From Mucilaginibacter sp. (GTDB lineage Bacteria > Bacteroidota > Bacteroidia > Sphingobacteriales > Sphingobacteriaceae), in assembly GCA_019235595.1 (NCBI GenBank), contig JAFAKI010000311.1, positions 1 through 7,787 on the forward strand: 7,787 bases of DNA, read 5' to 3'. The notes below the pieces were generated by a model. That model was not told the origin of the DNA. It did no database searches and saw only the letters and a list, made by a program, of their open reading frames with translations. Positions 1-6,498 of this stretch are shown here, in pieces (position 1 is the stretch's first letter; each line of letters opens with the position of its first letter). A program made the translations under genes and the position numbers.

Positions 1-225
1 CCGACGGGTAACCTGATTACCGATCCGAAAGATGCGGGAACATTCCAGTCTGAAGGCCAGGATTTACAGTACACCTACAAAACATCAATAGATTTTAAAG
101 ATGACGGCAGCGGTTATACCATTGACTGGATTAACCCAGCACCTCCATTTGTAAAAGGAACCTACCAGGTATTGCTTTATGCTGATGGTGGCAAAATGGG
201 TTCAACATCATTTAGCTTGAAGTAA
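1..225 (+). CDS. C-terminal fragment of a protein of unknown function
   Basis: The window opens inside a reading frame that runs without a stop for 74 codons and ends at TAA 223-225. The start lies outside the window. The visible product is rich in Gly, Thr, Asp and aromatic residues and ends in GTYQVLLYADGGKMGSTSFS followed by LK. A GTY-x-V-x-LYADG strand pattern close to the C-terminus is what a beta-sandwich or immunoglobulin-like domain of an exported Bacteroidota protein looks like, but no catalytic motif or recognised domain can be read here. A strong intrinsic terminator follows 23 bases after the stop, so this is the last gene of its transcript. I do not recognise the family. The reading frame itself is well supported by its uninterrupted length, its composition and the terminator. 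Confidence 0.75.
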   Translation, partial: PTGNLITDPKDAGTFQSEGQDLQYTYKTSIDFKDDGSGYTIDWINPAPPFVKGTYQVLLYADGGKMGSTSFSLK

Positions 226-248
226 TTGCTATTATTTATAAAGTAATG

Positions 249-280
249 AAGCTGCTTGTGATTAACAAGCAGCTTTTTTT
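249..280 (+). terminator. Intrinsic terminator of the left-edge gene
   Basis: A perfect 11-bp stem (AAGCTGCTTGT at 249-259 with ACAAGCAGCTT at 265-275) closes a 5-nt loop and runs into seven T (274-280). It begins 23 bases after the TAA at 223-225. This is a canonical rho-independent terminator for the + strand transcript entering from the left. Confidence 0.93.
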
Positions 281-291
281 ATGCGATAGTG

Positions 292-324
292 GTAGAGACG
301 CCATGCATGGCATCGGGATATCCC
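292..324. repeat. Small palindromes, possible remnant of an intergenic repeat
   Basis: GTAGAGACG at 292-300 leads into the 12-bp palindrome GCCATGCATGGC (300-311), followed by a second palindrome GGGATATCCC (315-324). The GTAGAGACG-plus-palindrome opening resembles a dispersed intergenic repeat I recall from Sphingobacteriaceae, but the expected mirror arm (CGTCTCTAC) is missing here. It would therefore be a half or decayed copy. The palindromes are seen directly; membership in a repeat family is from memory. Confidence 0.35.
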
Positions 325-338
325 TAAAAATAAAAACT

Positions 339-476
339 ATGTCATTTCGAGCCAACCGGGATGGGAGTAGTATTTAGGGGAGAAATCTTCGCGTTCTGCA
401 TATTCGCTATGCATGATGGATAAGATTTTTCCTCGCTCTAATGCTCAATCCCATCCCGGTTGGCTCAAAATGGCAT
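339..476. repeat. 138-bp long inverted repeat (REP/MITE-like element)
   Basis: Outer arms of 28 nt pair at 26 of 28 positions: 339-366 (core GAGCCAACCGGGATGGGA) with 449-476 (core TCCCATCCCGGTTGGCTC). Inside them a second imperfect pair, 377-389 (ends AGAAATCTT) with 422-434 (starts AAGATTT), matches at 11 of 13. At the apex TGCATA (397-402) faces TATGCA (408-413). The whole element folds as a layered hairpin, lies between two convergent genes, and has no coding capacity. The GTCATTTCGA...AGAAATCTTC wording resembles dispersed repeats of Mucilaginibacter/Pedobacter genomes (from memory). No flanking target duplication or transposase is visible. Confidence 0.75.
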
Positions 477-484
477 AATATTTC

Positions 485-527
485 ATCATTTATAGCGATG
501 GGTTTGAAACTCATCGTTATAAATGAT
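485..527. repeat. 43-bp quasi-palindrome at the 3' end of the kinase gene
   Basis: ATCATTTATAGCGATG (485-500) is the inverted complement, with one mismatch, of 512-527, and the centre (GGTTTGAAACT) is itself nearly symmetric. It starts 7 bases beyond the stop codon of the minus-strand kinase gene. It could act as that gene's transcript-end hairpin, although no run of T follows it on the minus strand. A protein-binding palindrome is the alternative. Confidence 0.55.
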
Positions 528-534
528 ATCAGGA

Positions 535-3500
535 TCACGATGCCTCAGGTAAACTGAAATAGAAGGTAGTTCCGGCGCCGATGGCGGTCTCGAACCATAC
601 TTTACCGCCGGCATTTTCAATAGAGTTTTTCACGAATGCAAGGCCGAGCCCCGTGCCCGAGCTCTTAGTAGTGAAGTTTGGCTCAAATATTTTTTCACGC
701 AGGTTATCAGGAATACCGTTACCGTTATCTTTTACGCTGAGCAAAATATTTTTACTGGTTACCAAATAGTTGATCTCTATTATGCCTTGCCTGTCAGGCG
801 GTATAGCTTCTATCGCATTTTTCAGCAGATTATTAAAGCACCTGAGTAATTGATCCCTGTCCGCATTGATGAAAAATTGGCTATCGGGCGGGCTAAATAC
901 GATCCTGATGTTATCCATTTGTTTAAAAATGGTTACTGCCTGGGTCAATGCTTCGAAAATATCCATGCGTACTATCCTGGTATCAGGCATTTTTGCAAAT
1001 GCCGAAAACTCGGACGCAATAGATGACAGACTTTCTATCTGCTCGACAAATGATTTGCTAAAGCGCTCGAATTTCTGATCGAATTTTGGGTCTTTATCTC
1101 TCCACGATTTTTCCAATAGCTGCAAACCCAGTTTTAACGGCGTAAGCGGATTTTTGATCTCATGTGCAACCTGTTTAGCCATTTCGCGCCATGCGCTTTC
1201 CCTTTCAGATTGGGCGAGCTTTTGGGCGCTTTGCTCCAACGCGGCAATCATATTATTATATTCAGTGATCAGCGCGCCGATCTCATCATTCCGCTGCCAT
1301 TTTATAGGCTCGTTCTTTTGACCATAAATAGTTTTACTCAGGCTCATTTGAATAATGTTTAATGGGTTGGTAATCTGCCGGGCTATAAATACGGCCAGCA
1401 AGCCTATCGCAATAAATATTAACGCATACACATTGATCATGGCGTTTAACAGCGCACCGGCCCGTTGTTTATAATCGGCTTCATTCGAAAAATAAGGTAA
1501 CTGCAAATAACCCAATGTACGCTTAGAATCCTTAACAGGAACGTACGCAGCTTTATAGTTCAATTCACCGATAATCTCGTTGTGAATATATTCTGATTTT
1601 TGAAGTTTGTTAAGGTAGATGAACGCCTTGGCATTTATCCGTGGTGCGAGCAAGCCATAGTCGTATAGTTTGGGCTGTGTTGAAACGATTTCTGCACCGT
1701 TTGTATTAAACAGCGCCAGATCAACCGAATAGGTTTTGGCAAACTCGCTGAATTTGAGTTGAAAACTTTCGATTGAATTGTTATTGAATGCCTCGTAAAT
1801 AAGGTCACTGCTTTCGAATGCTTTTGCAATATGCGATGCCTTCTCGCTAATCGTTTGCTCCTGCTGGGCATTGTACTGGTCAACAATAGACAAATAGGTT
1901 ATTATGCCGACCATAATTAGCGTTATCACCACCGCAAAAACTATAGATAACTGGATACGGGTTTTGTATAATACCTTGTCAAAATTTAGTTGAAGCACCC
2001 AATGCAGGTAATTGTCCTTGATGTACATTATCCGTATGCGCGCCCACAACCATCTGACGGTAATACAAATAACCGCGAAGAACAGAAATACAATAAAGAA
2101 GAATGTAATGGATGTTATTGTATTGATAAGGATATCGTTCTCTTTACTTACAACAATGAGCGTTCGTTTTGATGGCTCGTATATAAGATGGTTATATCCT
2201 TTTAATATTCCGAATCGTTCCGATTCCGTACTTCTGGTATTAGCAAACACATATTTCTTTAAATTACCCTTCAAATCATGGTTAATAAGACTGTAAACAT
2301 AACGGCCATTTTGACTGAGCAGTTTATTATCAGCGTAAAATGCATAGGAATAATCTTTAAAAAGATCGTTTGATTTGTAGTTCCCGTCAATAAGCAATGC
2401 AGGGAAGGAATTTTCACCATGTAAAAATTTCGATTCCAGTTCGACGACTATGGTGCCAATATTCGCATCGCCCTTAAATATGGGTATCAGGGCAAGGTAT
2501 TTTAATTCGCCAAATGTGCCTATGTTGCGATAAAAATGATCAGATTCTTTAAAGAATGACTCGAACTTGATCATGTCTTTGAACATATCCAGTTCATAAA
2601 CTTTATCTCCTAAAGCTTCTCCTTTATAGTTGTATTCGTGTATTTTAAATTCATATTTTCCCAGGTAGCCATCAAAATATTTTCGTTGTATATGGTCGGC
2701 CAGCGCGGTAAGTGTATTGTGCACTGTGTCGGAAAAATATCGTTGTATCACCGGGTCGGTAACTATCCGTTTATCAATATCCTTGAACATATTATTGGCC
2801 ACAGCATCATTCGGGGCTTCCAGTTGTTTGACAAGATCTTGACGGGTTGCTTTTTCTTTGATCGACTGGAAATGATTAAGCTTTATGGCAGATAATATAG
2901 CGCAGAGTAAAATGATAACGACGAGCGAATAGGAGGTTATTTTACCCTGATAATAGCGGTACGCATATCCCCTGAGAATAACCCAAACCGCCCAAAACAT
3001 GTAAAAACTTGTAAATTCATGATCCTGGTAGCCGGCTATAATGGTCGACACGATCATGCTTAACATAAGGATGACCAACTGATGCGTGGTGGGTATCGCC
3101 AGCCTGCTGCAAACTGTCAGTGCCACCTCTGTTAGCAGATAAAATATCAGGAAACTGAAACATAGCATTATCACGCCAAGCACACTAAACCCCGACAGGT
3201 TGAGGACGTTATTGACGTCGAAATTGATATCGGAATATCTGACCAGGCCGTAAAACAAGCGCAAAAGTGTCGTTGAACTTGCATCCAGTAGCAGCACAAA
3301 AGCAATAACTATGATATAGCCAATAAACTTGTTATAGCCATTGGTAAGGACCTTATCCTTGTGACGAAAAACAAATGTGGCAAACCACGCGCAATACAGT
3401 ATGTTGATGCAGAAATCACCCAATGACGGGAATAGTGGCCCGGTACTATAATGTTGCGGATTGAAAATTTCGGGTTGATGGGAAAATCCAGGCCAGCCGT

Positions 3501-4278
3501 AATGCAGGTTGATAATTCTTAGCAGGATTATAAAAGAAGCTAAAAGGAGGAAGGATAAATAAATGTAGCCTTTAAGAGCGATATAATTGCAGATGCTGTG
3601 CACAAGCAGGAACAGAACAAGCGCACATAATACCCATAGTACAACCTCGAAATAGAAGAACTTATGACCAACCTCATTGTCCTTTACCTTGACAGAGAAT
3701 AGCAGCGTGTTATCCAGGCTGTGTACCTCATAAACGTTTCTGTCTGTAAAATCAGCTATCTCGATGTTGTTATCTGTTAATAAATTGTTTGAGAAACCAT
3801 TATGCAAATACTGATTTTGAACCTTATAGCCGCTTATTACGGGTATAAAAAAGAGCGCCGAAAAATTGCCTTCGCTCTTTTTTATGACATCATAACTGCC
3901 GTTTGGTTCTCCAACAAATGAATATCCGTTATGTATGGAAGCCGGGCGTTGCGGTATGACTTTAACCCCGCTCCAGAATGCAAGGCGGTTGTCTTTATAA
4001 GTGAGTACCCAGATATTCTCGTCGGTGGTGAATTGTTTGATAACTTTCAGCGCTTCCTGTTCGTCAGAGCCCAGCGTTTTAAGCTTGTTGAAGTTGTACT
4101 TGTCATCAATAAAGTTTTTTACAAGGGTCTCCTTCGTGTGAAGATTGTCCTCAAGGGTTTGCCCGGTTTGAAAAAGATTATTTCTCGGGGTGTAGGTTTT
4201 CTGGACAATAACTGCCGTGAGCAATAAACTGGCAAAAAGCAAAGCCAGCAACAATCGTATTTTAGCGGATGTTGTCAA
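535..4278 (-). CDS. Large NtrY-like membrane sensor histidine kinase, 12 predicted TM segments
   Basis: A 1247-residue two-component sensor kinase. Membrane segments can be read at about 7-25, 210-232, 237-258, 286-305, 317-342, 360-389, 399-416, 422-437, 447-465, 720-742, 775-797 and 944-966. With a cytoplasmic N-terminus this gives three long extracytoplasmic regions (26-209, 466-719, 798-943) and a cytoplasmic kinase, and Arg/Lys-rich loops fall on the inside as expected. A HAMP domain follows at about 967-1016. The phosphoacceptor box is AHEIKNPLTPLK with His1039, the N box is NNLLKNAIEAIP (Asn1154), G1 is DNGNGIP (1184-1190) and the F/G2 boxes are FEPNFTTKSSGTGLGL (1198-1213). HEIKNPLTP is typical of the NtrY subfamily. 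No response regulator gene adjoins it. The ligand and output are unknown. The frame begins with TTG at 4278: no in-frame ATG exists upstream to the stop at 4344, and the next Met is about residue 371. ATT or ATC just upstream is possible. A terminator separates it from fabD, so it needs its own promoter, which I cannot place. Confidence 0.95.
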   Translation of the reverse strand: MTTSAKIRLLLALLFASLLLTAVIVQKTYTPRNNLFQTGQTLEDNLHTKETLVKNFIDDKYNFNKLKTLGSDEQEALKVIKQFTTDENIWVLTYKDNRLAFWSGVKVIPQRPASIHNGYSFVGEPNGSYDVIKKSEGNFSALFFIPVISGYKVQNQYLHNGFSNNLLTDNNIEIADFTDRNVYEVHSLDNTLLFSVKVKDNEVGHKFFYFEVVLWVLCALVLFLLVHSICNYIALKGYIYLSFLLLASFIILLRIINLHYGWPGFSHQPEIFNPQHYSTGPLFPSLGDFCINILYCAWFATFVFRHKDKVLTNGYNKFIGYIIVIAFVLLLDASSTTLLRLFYGLVRYSDINFDVNNVLNLSGFSVLGVIMLCFSFLIFYLLTEVALTVCSRLAIPTTHQLVILMLSMIVSTIIAGYQDHEFTSFYMFWAVWVILRGYAYRYYQGKITSYSLVVIILLCAILSAIKLNHFQSIKEKATRQDLVKQLEAPNDAVANNMFKDIDKRIVTDPVIQRYFSDTVHNTLTALADHIQRKYFDGYLGKYEFKIHEYNYKGEALGDKVYELDMFKDMIKFESFFKESDHFYRNIGTFGELKYLALIPIFKGDANIGTIVVELESKFLHGENSFPALLIDGNYKSNDLFKDYSYAFYADNKLLSQNGRYVYSLINHDLKGNLKKYVFANTRSTESERFGILKGYNHLIYEPSKRTLIVVSKENDILINTITSITFFFIVFLFFAVICITVRWLWARIRIMYIKDNYLHWVLQLNFDKVLYKTRIQLSIVFAVVITLIMVGIITYLSIVDQYNAQQEQTISEKASHIAKAFESSDLIYEAFNNNSIESFQLKFSEFAKTYSVDLALFNTNGAEIVSTQPKLYDYGLLAPRINAKAFIYLNKLQKSEYIHNEIIGELNYKAAYVPVKDSKRTLGYLQLPYFSNEADYKQRAGALLNAMINVYALIFIAIGLLAVFIARQITNPLNIIQMSLSKTIYGQKNEPIKWQRNDEIGALITEYNNMIAALEQSAQKLAQSERESAWREMAKQVAHEIKNPLTPLKLGLQLLEKSWRDKDPKFDQKFERFSKSFVEQIESLSSIASEFSAFAKMPDTRIVRMDIFEALTQAVTIFKQMDNIRIVFSPPDSQFFINADRDQLLRCFNNLLKNAIEAIPPDRQGIIEINYLVTSKNILLSVKDNGNGIPDNLREKIFEPNFTTKSSGTGLGLAFVKNSIENAGGKVWFETAIGAGTTFYFSLPEAS

Positions 4279-4310
4279 GATGCTAACAAGGTAACGTAAA
4301 AATACAATAC

Positions 4311-4342
4311 AAAAAACAAAGCCATCCGGTTTGGATGGCTTT
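4311..4342 (-). terminator. Intrinsic terminator of fabD
   Basis: AAAGCCATCC (4318-4327) and GGATGGCTTT (4333-4342) form a perfect 10-bp stem with a 5-nt loop. Read on the minus strand, the stem begins 21 bases after the fabD stop and is followed by TTTGTTTTTT (4311-4320 complement), a good U-tract. It separates fabD from the kinase gene, which is on the same strand and starts only 33 bases further on. Confidence 0.88.
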
Positions 4343-4363
4343 TAATATTTAATTTAACAATTT

Positions 4364-5251
4364 CTATTCAGGCAGAACGGCACTGCTGGTTGGCATAGCC
4401 CTGTCAACTTTCTTCACCAGGCCTTGAAGCACATTACCAGGTCCTACCTCGGTGAAGGATGTAGCCCCATCTTCTATCATGTGCATCACGGTTTGTGTCC
4501 AGCGTACAGGCCCTGTTAACTGGGCGATCAGGTTATGTTTGATCTTCGCCGGATCAGTATAAGGTTTCGCGTCGATATTTTGATAGATCGGACAAACCGG
4601 TTCTTTAATTTCGGTATGAACTATAGCGTGTTCTAATTCCACGCGTGCTGCCTCCATCAATGGTGAGTGAAAAGCGCCGCCTACATTCAGTTTAAGGGCG
4701 CGTTTAGCACCTGCAGCTGTCAGTTTTTCACAAGCGGCATCAACACCGGCGATGGTACCCGAAATAACCAGCTGGCCAGGGCAGTTATAGTTAGCCGGCA
4801 CTACTACGTCAGTCAGTTCATGACAAATATCTTCCACCGTAAAATCATCCAGCCCTAAAATGGCCGCCATGGTTGACGGTTGTATCTCACAGGCCTTTTG
4901 CATGGCATTGGCGCGAGCAGCTACCAAACGCAGACCGTCTTCAAACGACAGTGCTCCGGCTGATACAAGTGCTGAAAATTCACCCAAAGAATGCCCGGCA
5001 GCCATATCAGGTTTAAAATCATTGCGCAATACTTTGGCTAATATAACCGAATGCAAAAAGATAGCCGGCTGTGTTACTTTGGTTTGTTTAAGGTCTTCAT
5101 CAGTACCGTTGAACATAACATCAGTAATGCGAAAGCCTAAAATCTCATTGGCCTTTTCAAATAATTGACGGGCATCTTCCGATCTTTCATAAAGATCTTT
5201 ACCCATGCCTACAAACTGGGCGCCTTGCCCTGGGAAAATATATGCTTTCAT
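4364..5251 (-). CDS. fabD: Malonyl-CoA:ACP transacylase FabD
   Basis: A 295-residue cytoplasmic enzyme that moves the malonyl group from CoA to acyl carrier protein, supplying fatty acid synthase II with extender units. It is full length for the family. The N-terminal FPGQGAQ (6-12) places the oxyanion-hole Gln at position 9. The nucleophile elbow is GHSLGE (86-91) with Ser88. The substrate carboxylate-binding Arg is in ARANAMQ (Arg113), and the catalytic His is in GGAFHSPLM (His195). A C-terminal Gln (Gln244, in AQLTGPVRW) and the GPGNVLQGLV motif (270-279) are also present. The start at 5251 (ATG) puts FPGQG at the usual distance from the N-terminus. No Shine-Dalgarno is seen. The gene lies 100 bp downstream of folE, across an inverted nonamer repeat array that forms nearly all of its leader, and no clear promoter box is visible there. 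Read-through from the pterin genes or a promoter I cannot recognise are both possible. A terminator follows. Confidence 0.97.
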   Translation of the reverse strand: MKAYIFPGQGAQFVGMGKDLYERSEDARQLFEKANEILGFRITDVMFNGTDEDLKQTKVTQPAIFLHSVILAKVLRNDFKPDMAAGHSLGEFSALVSAGALSFEDGLRLVAARANAMQKACEIQPSTMAAILGLDDFTVEDICHELTDVVVPANYNCPGQLVISGTIAGVDAACEKLTAAGAKRALKLNVGGAFHSPLMEAARVELEHAIVHTEIKEPVCPIYQNIDAKPYTDPAKIKHNLIAQLTGPVRWTQTVMHMIEDGATSFTEVGPGNVLQGLVKKVDRAMPTSSAVLPE

Positions 5252-5262
5252 GTGGTTTATTA

Positions 5263-5357
5263 GTTGATTGGGTTGATTGAGTTAAGTGGTTGATTGAGTT
5301 GATCGACAGTTGAAATAACTTATTCAACTTAATCCAACCTAATCAACTCATTCAACC
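5263..5357. repeat. Inverted array of GTTGATTGA-type nonamers between folE and fabD
   Basis: The + strand left arm reads as units GTTGATTGG (5263-5271), GTTGATTGA (5272-5280), GTTAAGTG (5281-5288), GTTGATTGA (5289-5297), GTTGATCGACA (5298-5308) and GTTGAAATA (from 5309). The right arm has the complementary CAAC units starting at 5325, 5335, 5344 and 5353, spaced 10, 9 and 9 bases. Read on the minus strand these are GTTGAATGA, GTTGATTAG, GTTGGATTAA and GTTGAATAA. The centre is a 7-bp hairpin (AGTTGAA 5308-5314, TTCAACT 5323-5329). The array overlaps the last codons of folE, whose TGA (5352-5354) lies in the outermost unit. It ends about 12 bases from the fabD start, so it forms most of the fabD leader. 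Confidence 0.85.
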
Positions 5358-5990
5358 TAACTTCGCCGATATCAAATTTAAAAACTCTGCGCGGGTTTTT
5401 TCTTTTAAAAATTCGCCGGTAAATGCAGAGGTAGTGGTTACTGAATTTTGTTTTTGTACACCACGCATACTCATGCACAAATGGCGGCACTCAATTACGA
5501 TACCAACACCCAATGGATGCAACGTATCCTGAATACAATCCCTTATTTCATTAGTCAAACGTTCCTGAACCTGTAAACGACGGGCAAACACATCTACGAT
5601 TCGCGGTATTTTGCTTAAACCCACTACGTGTCCGTTCGGAATATAAGCTACATGGGCCTTGCCGAAGAATGGCAGCATATGATGCTCGCACATCGAATAG
5701 ACCTCAATATCTTTCACCACCACCATCTGGCTGTATTCTTCTTTGAACATGGCTGATTTCAGGATCGCTTTTGCATCCAGATCATAGCCCTGGGTAAGAT
5801 ATAGCAGGGCTTTTGCTACCCTTTCAGGGGTTTTTTGCAGGCCTTCCCGTTTAGGGTCTTCTCCGATATGCTGTAAAACCTCGTGATAATGGTTACTCAG
5901 GTTGTCGATCAAATCAGAATTATATCTGTCGATCTTTACATAGCCTTCTATATTGTCGTCGTCGTCCTGGATAAGATGGTTTTTGCTCAT
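5352..5990 (-). CDS. folE: GTP cyclohydrolase I FolE
   Basis: A 212-residue type I GTP cyclohydrolase, which converts GTP to 7,8-dihydroneopterin triphosphate. This is the entry step to folate, to queuosine and, where present, to tetrahydrobiopterin. The enzyme is a cytoplasmic homodecamer in known members. Seen in the sequence: GLQKTPERVAKAL (50-62); the zinc and active-site motif CEHHMLPF with Cys101, His103 and His104; GLSKIPRIVDVFARRLQVQE (124-143); and ECRHLCMSMRGVQK with His170 and the third zinc ligand Cys172. The C-terminal TRAEFLNLI is typical. All key residues are present, so the enzyme should be active. The N-terminal 45 residues include a run of Asp (DDDD) encoded by four tandem GAC codons (complement of 5955-5966) and are not conserved in the family. 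The ATG at 5990 lies 9 bases after the stop of the PTPS-family gene, so the two are almost certainly cotranscribed. The last two or three codons and the stop fall inside the downstream nonamer array. Confidence 0.97.
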   Translation of the reverse strand: MSKNHLIQDDDDNIEGYVKIDRYNSDLIDNLSNHYHEVLQHIGEDPKREGLQKTPERVAKALLYLTQGYDLDAKAILKSAMFKEEYSQMVVVKDIEVYSMCEHHMLPFFGKAHVAYIPNGHVVGLSKIPRIVDVFARRLQVQERLTNEIRDCIQDTLHPLGVGIVIECRHLCMSMRGVQKQNSVTTTSAFTGEFLKEKTRAEFLNLISAKLG

Positions 5991-5999
5991 TTGTCAGGT

Positions 6000-6416
6000 T
6001 TAATCGCCAAAGTACTCGGCTGAATTGTTTTCGGTTTCGTAAAGCTTTATGGAATGCAAAAATACGCCCTTATGTGCTTCGATGGGGCCTTTTAGCTGGT
6101 TAAATATCTCAATGCAAAGCAACTCTGTCGATGCCATTTTGCCGGCCATAAACGGAACATCCAGGTTGATGTTCTTATGGTCCAGTTTTTCGATCACATG
6201 CTCGTTGATGATTATTTTTAGCTCTTTCAGGTCGATAAGGTAACCGGTTGCATGTGTTACTTCGCCCTTAACCGTTACAAACAAATTATAATTGTGACCA
6301 TGCCAGTGTGGATTGGCGCATTTGCCAAAAACCTCCGCATTCTTCTCCTCGCTCCATTCCTCACGGTACATTCTGTGGGCAGCATTAAAATGCTCCTTCC
6401 GTGTCATGTATATCAT
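6000..6416 (-). CDS. 6-pyruvoyltetrahydropterin synthase / QueD-family enzyme (PTPS-like motif)
   Basis: About 138 residues of the COG0720 T-fold family, which act on dihydroneopterin triphosphate, the FolE product. QueD makes 6-carboxytetrahydropterin for queuosine; PTPS makes 6-pyruvoyltetrahydropterin for tetrahydrobiopterin. Numbered from the ATG at 6416, the zinc ligands are His14 (HFNAAHR), His39 and His41 (WHGHNY). The catalytic Cys33 is in FGKCANPHWHGHNY, Asp79-His80 in LDHKN, and Glu127 in LYETENN. The spacing CxxxxxHGH matches animal PTPS (CNNPNGHGHNY) rather than E. coli-type QueD (CxxxHGH). The ends VFGKC, LDHKN and YET-NN also recall the human enzyme. The frame stays open to an ATG at 6455, but the extra MFLFCIFAPIIT is unlike the family and overlaps the putative promoter box at 6434-6441. 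The ATGs at 6416 or 6419 are therefore preferred. It forms an operon with folE, 9 nt apart. Confidence 0.92.
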   Translation of the reverse strand: MIYMTRKEHFNAAHRMYREEWSEEKNAEVFGKCANPHWHGHNYNLFVTVKGEVTHATGYLIDLKELKIIINEHVIEKLDHKNINLDVPFMAGKMASTELLCIEIFNQLKGPIEAHKGVFLHSIKLYETENNSAEYFGD

Positions 6417-6433
6417 CATAGTAATAATTGGTG

Positions 6434-6441
6434 CAAATATA
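6434..6441 (-). promoter_or_regulatory. Putative -7 box of the PTPS-folE operon
   Basis: On the minus strand the sequence reads TATATTTG, an exact match to the Bacteroidetes -7 consensus TAnnTTTG, followed by C. It lies about 14-17 bases upstream of the preferred ATGs at 6419/6416. Transcription would start around 6427, leaving a very short leader. A clear -33 TTG at the usual distance is not visible; TTG motifs occur in the T-rich stretch but too close. If the box is real, the longer reading frame from 6455 could not be translated from this transcript. Confidence 0.5.
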
Positions 6442-6466
6442 CAAAACAAAAACAAGGGCTTTGTTC

Positions 6467-6475
6467 TATCTTAGC
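6467..6475 (+). promoter_or_regulatory. Weak candidate -7 box for mqnB
   Basis: TATCTTAGC on the + strand differs from the Bacteroidetes -7 pattern TAnnTTTG at one position and lies 23 bases before the mqnB ATG. No convincing -33 element is seen. The 82-bp space between the divergent starts (6417-6498) is the only place for an mqnB promoter within the window. Confidence 0.3.
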
Positions 6476-6498
6476 TGTCAAAATAAAGCCATTTATTT

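Noticed and set aside
3931..4227. 98-codon + strand reading frame opposite the kinase N-terminus
   Set aside because: Antisense to the conserved kinase frame, with no start context or recognisable domain. The same applies to the other + strand frames at 581-2895 and 4667-5168.
535..5251. fabD and the kinase gene as one operon
   Set aside because: They share a strand and are close, but a perfect 10-bp stem with a U-tract (4311-4342) lies between them.
5263..5357. CRISPR-like array
   Set aside because: Units are only 9 bp, degenerate, contiguous without spacers and present in both orientations. No cas genes are nearby.
5955..5966. Four tandem GTC triplets (GAC codons) in folE as a phase-variable tract
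   Set aside because: Too short to be a convincing slippage tract, and triplet changes would not shift the frame. It only lengthens an Asp run in the unconserved N-terminus.
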